Shown piece after piece: positions 13,568 through 16,071 of a DNA stretch of 16,071 nt. Each line of letters begins with the position of its first letter. Position 1 is the stretch's first letter. The DNA comes from UBA3818 sp051881895. Lineage in GTDB: Bacteria; Bacillota; Clostridia; Oscillospirales; Ruminococcaceae. Position numbers and translations under genes: made by a program. The notes below the pieces were generated by a model. The model did no database searches. It was given only the letters and a program-made list of their open reading frames with translations, and was not told the origin of the DNA. The stretch is taken from positions 1-16,071 of the forward strand of contig JBJEQT010000060.1 of NCBI GenBank assembly GCA_051881895.1, in the 5' to 3' direction.

Positions 13568-15757
13568 TCAATACAGTCCAAACAGGCGGAGAATTTTCTG
13601 CCAGAAGGTCAACTCCTCTTTAACAGCCGGAACGAAGGTTTCAGTGCCATCGATCTCCACGGCTTCTGTCTGAATCACAAACTGTACAGCCTCCACATTT
13701 GTATTTTTCTCGCTGACAAAGGAAACCGCTTCGGAATTTCCGCCGGTAATGCTTTCGATCATTTCATCAATCTTGTCGGAAATTTCGTTATCCATTCCAT
13801 CGGTTTCCCCGCGCATTTCAGCTGTACCGTCTTTCAGCTCGGCGGACCCGTCATAAAGCTCTTTTATTCCATCGATCAGCTCGGCAACACCGTCGGCCAG
13901 CTCGCCCGTACCATCCTTGAGTGTACCGGTAGCCTCGTAGAATTCCACGATACCGTTCAGCAACTCGCCTGTCTTGCTGTAAAGCGCAGCAGTACCGGCC
14001 TTTAGTTCATTGCTGCCGGCAAGAAGCTCTCCCGCACCGGTGACGATCTCTGAATAACCCGCAACCACCTGCGCCACGCCGCCCGTATATTCGTTTATAC
14101 CCGTATCCAGCTTTCCGTATTCCGTGACAAGAATATCCATTCCGGCTTTCAGCTCGTTCATATCGGAAACAAGCCCTTTTACCTGATTGGCTAGTTCATT
14201 GATCCCTGCATCCATTGTGGCATAATTGGTTTTCAGGTCGTTAACGCCGGTTGCAATTTCACTGATACCCGCACTGATCTGTGTAAGGTAGGCGTCCATA
14301 CCGTTCATTGCCGTACTGTTGCCCTGCAAAAGCGTAACAACGCCTTGCAGCTGCTCGGCAGACGCTTTGAGTTGTTCGATTTGTTCCGGATCGCCGCCCA
14401 CTTGCTCTAAGGATGCAATCTGTTCGTTTAAAGTGGTAATCTGCGCTGACAGCGTTTCCATTGTTTGCGCATTGGCGGTTTGCAAGTCGTCAATATCCAA
14501 GCTGTTCTGCTTCATAGCTGCTTTGTAGGCAGCGAAACTGACATTATTTTGCAGAGCTGTTACACCCTCATACAGAGAATCTATTCCTGCTTTGATCTGC
14601 GAAGAGCCAAAAACAAACTGATCAATCTGTTCCGTTGAAACAGAAACCGCAGACAGTTCTTTCTGAATGGTAAGCAAAGCTTTTTTTATTTCAGCGGAAC
14701 CGTTTGTTAAATCCGACGATTTTTCGTTTAGTTGCGCAAGGCCGGACTGCGCCAAGGCGATACCGTCATACAGGGAACGAACGCCGTCATTCAACTCGGC
14801 TGCACCATTTTTCAATTCCCCCGTACCGTCTTTCAGAGCGTCCCCGCCATCGTTCAATTTGCCGGCGCCGTTACGGAGTTCGGCAGCGCCGCCAACGAGT
14901 TCTTCTACGCCCGGCTGCAAATCGTCTTTCGCGGCATCCTGCAATTCCGATACGCCGTCATTCAACTCGCCTGCACCGTCGTCAAGCTCTGCAATCGCAT
15001 CAAGAAGTTCCGTTACCTGATCCATCAGCTCTTCATCGTCCACTTCAATGTTCAGAGAAAGCGGAACACCGTTGATGGAAACAGCCGACATTTCGAAATC
15101 CGTTACATCGGCCGTAATGGAAGTATCGATTCCTTCGCCCGGCAGCATGGTATAAGAAATTTGCTTTTTGCTGCCCACATTGGCAAGAGTAGCATCCGTT
15201 GCCTTGATGTTGCGGCATTTCTCCGTATCCAGTGTGAAAGCTGCCTGTAAAGCGTAATCGTCAAAGAAATTGCCGGAGCAGGATTCATTCTTGGTTACCT
15301 TAAATTTGATTTCCAGCTTGCCGCTCTTTCCGGCAACCTCGTCAGCCGCATACTCCGCACCGTTTATAAAATATTTGATTGAGATATTCCACGGAACAAC
15401 AGTGCTGGTCATCTTGCCTTTATAATACACTCTGGCGGCAGAGGAAGAAAAGGTAATGGTATCGCCTTTTTGCGTGATTTGATCCATGGTGTTGAGCATC
15501 TCAACAGCGGAATACTCGCCGTAATCGGTAATATCACCGCCATCAAAAATATTGACGGCATACACATCTTTGACAGAGCCGTCGGCCGCAAGATTCATAT
15601 AAATGACTTCTTCTTTCGCAGAAGAAGTACCGGCCGCAAAGGCAGGGGTAACGGCGTCGGTCAGCAGCAAAAAGGACAGAAGAACCGGCAATATTCTTTT
15701 GGCGGGGTCAGCCGTTTTCTTTCGGATATGCTTAGGCGTGTATTTTGGGGTTCTCAT
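13568..15757 (-). CDS. Secreted xxxLxxG heptad-repeat protein (MMPL/YhgE-associated type)
   Basis: A 729-residue exported protein. It has a signal peptide with a basic start, hydrophobic core (22-40) and a likely cut after AFA (41). An N-terminal beta-rich domain (about 45-240) is followed by a run of seven-residue repeats of the form xELxDGx (about 245-360), a coiled-coil central part (about 360-575), a second repeat block (about 575-650), and a tail ending in an amphipathic FWQKILRLFGLY. The repeats match the X-X-X-Leu-X-X-Gly heptad model (TIGR03057), usually found in YhgE/Pip proteins and in the outer loops of MMPL transporters. No further membrane helix is seen. ATG 15757 follows AAAGGAG and overlaps the transporter end by 26 bases, so the two are probably translated together and may work as a complex. 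Confidence 0.88.
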   Translation of the reverse strand: MRTPKYTPKHIRKKTADPAKRILPVLLSFLLLTDAVTPAFAAGTSSAKEEVIYMNLAADGSVKDVYAVNIFDGGDITDYGEYSAVEMLNTMDQITQKGDTITFSSSAARVYYKGKMTSTVVPWNISIKYFINGAEYAADEVAGKSGKLEIKFKVTKNESCSGNFFDDYALQAAFTLDTEKCRNIKATDATLANVGSKKQISYTMLPGEGIDTSITADVTDFEMSAVSINGVPLSLNIEVDDEELMDQVTELLDAIAELDDGAGELNDGVSELQDAAKDDLQPGVEELVGGAAELRNGAGKLNDGGDALKDGTGELKNGAAELNDGVRSLYDGIALAQSGLAQLNEKSSDLTNGSAEIKKALLTIQKELSAVSVSTEQIDQFVFGSSQIKAGIDSLYEGVTALQNNVSFAAYKAAMKQNSLDIDDLQTANAQTMETLSAQITTLNEQIASLEQVGGDPEQIEQLKASAEQLQGVVTLLQGNSTAMNGMDAYLTQISAGISEIATGVNDLKTNYATMDAGINELANQVKGLVSDMNELKAGMDILVTEYGKLDTGINEYTGGVAQVVAGYSEIVTGAGELLAGSNELKAGTAALYSKTGELLNGIVEFYEATGTLKDGTGELADGVAELIDGIKELYDGSAELKDGTAEMRGETDGMDNEISDKIDEMIESITGGNSEAVSFVSEKNTNVEAVQFVIQTEAVEIDGTETFVPAVKEELTFWQKILRLFGLY

Positions 15758-16071
15758 TGGAATTTCGCTCCTTTCGGGGATGATAAAAATGAAGTTTCAT
15801 TGTGGTTTTCTGGATGAACCAGTCAAACAGGTAGAGCAAACCGGGCAGCACGAAAAATACGCTGGTCATGGAAAACAGCGTTCCTCGTCCGAGGAAACGG
15901 CCGAGCTGCGACAGGATGCCGTGGCTGGAAAGATAGCTCAGCAGGAATCCGACGACGGACAGCACCGTGCCAGAGGTCAGAACCGAGGTTGTAACGGAAG
16001 AAACGGTTTCCACAATGGCCTGTTTTTTTGGCATTGTCTGCCGGTGCTCCAGATAGCGGTCGGTGAACAGA
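15732..16071 (-). CDS. MMPL/RND-type transporter, C-terminal part (runs off window)
   Basis: Only the last 112 residues or so are present; the gene continues past the window end. The sequence shows LFTDRYLEHRQTMPKKQAI, then hydrophobic helices in VTTSVLTSGTVLSVVGFLLSYL-like and TLFSMTSVFFVLPGLLYLFDWF-like stretches and a basic cytoplasmic tail. This is the pattern of the final helices of MMPL (RND-superfamily) proteins, in which small residues and the ending VLPGLL are typical. Such proteins export lipids or other envelope compounds; the cargo here is unknown. An internal ATG at 16034 is not the start, since the frame is open upstream with matching family sequence. It overlaps the heptad-repeat gene. 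Confidence 0.85.
   Translation of the reverse strand, partial: LFTDRYLEHRQTMPKKQAIVETVSSVTTSVLTSGTVLSVVGFLLSYLSSHGILSQLGRFLGRGTLFSMTSVFFVLPGLLYLFDWFIQKTTMKLHFYHPRKERNSNENPKIHA

Noticed and set aside
14670..15020. DNA tandem repeat of about 21 bases, considered as a CRISPR or satellite array
   Set aside because: The periodicity comes from protein heptads in the xxxLxxG gene; the units are diverged and in frame, with no spacers.

Overview
The window looks like chromosomal DNA from an anaerobic low-GC-phylum bacterium of the class Clostridia, plausibly Oscillospirales/Ruminococcaceae. This is inferred from consensus Gram-positive AAAGGAGG ribosome sites, many sigma-A type promoters with 17-base spacers, hairpin plus T-run terminators, and gene families (DegV, xxxLxxG heptad protein with MMPL transporter, OmpR/HK/HtrA cluster). 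The genus cannot be fixed from the sequence alone. There is no phage, insertion sequence, CRISPR array, tRNA or rRNA that I can see. Most of the window is ordinary housekeeping and envelope genes; the less explained material is in the gaps.

Layout. (1) 1-3914, minus strand: an OmpR-type response regulator, then its histidine kinase, then a membrane-anchored HtrA/DegP protease. A GC-rich hairpin lies between regulator and kinase, and imperfect dyads lie in front of the regulator and htrA promoters, which fits an envelope-stress module. (2) 4037-5330, plus strand: ychF, with its own promoter and a strong terminator. (3) 5405-6398, minus strand: a RimJ/RimL-like GNAT acetyltransferase overlapped by a small two-helix membrane ORF, preceded by an intrinsic terminator and a 16-codon ORF with a near-perfect ribosome site. 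(4) 6641-8179, minus strand: degV-family gene and a DUF308/HdeD-like membrane protein with promoter and terminator. (5) 8216-9771, minus strand: sfsA overlapping a class II ketose-bisphosphate aldolase. (6) 9905-10040, plus strand: a consensus promoter followed about 100 bases later by a terminator with no evident ORF, a candidate small RNA. (7) 10163-10953, minus strand: glycerophosphodiester phosphodiesterase, divergent from (8) 10978-13533, plus strand: TIM-barrel amidohydrolase, a GxSxG esterase with its own extended -10 promoter, an orphan lipoprotein, and a strong bidirectional terminator. (9) 13568-16071, minus strand: a 729-residue secreted heptad-repeat protein downstream of, and overlapping, the end of an MMPL/RND-type transporter that runs off the window.

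I do not see a clear new multigene system. The best leads are the 16-codon ORF/terminator arrangement upstream of the acetyltransferase, the candidate small RNA at about 9940-10040, the hairpin that could set regulator:kinase ratio, and the transporter plus heptad-repeat partner.
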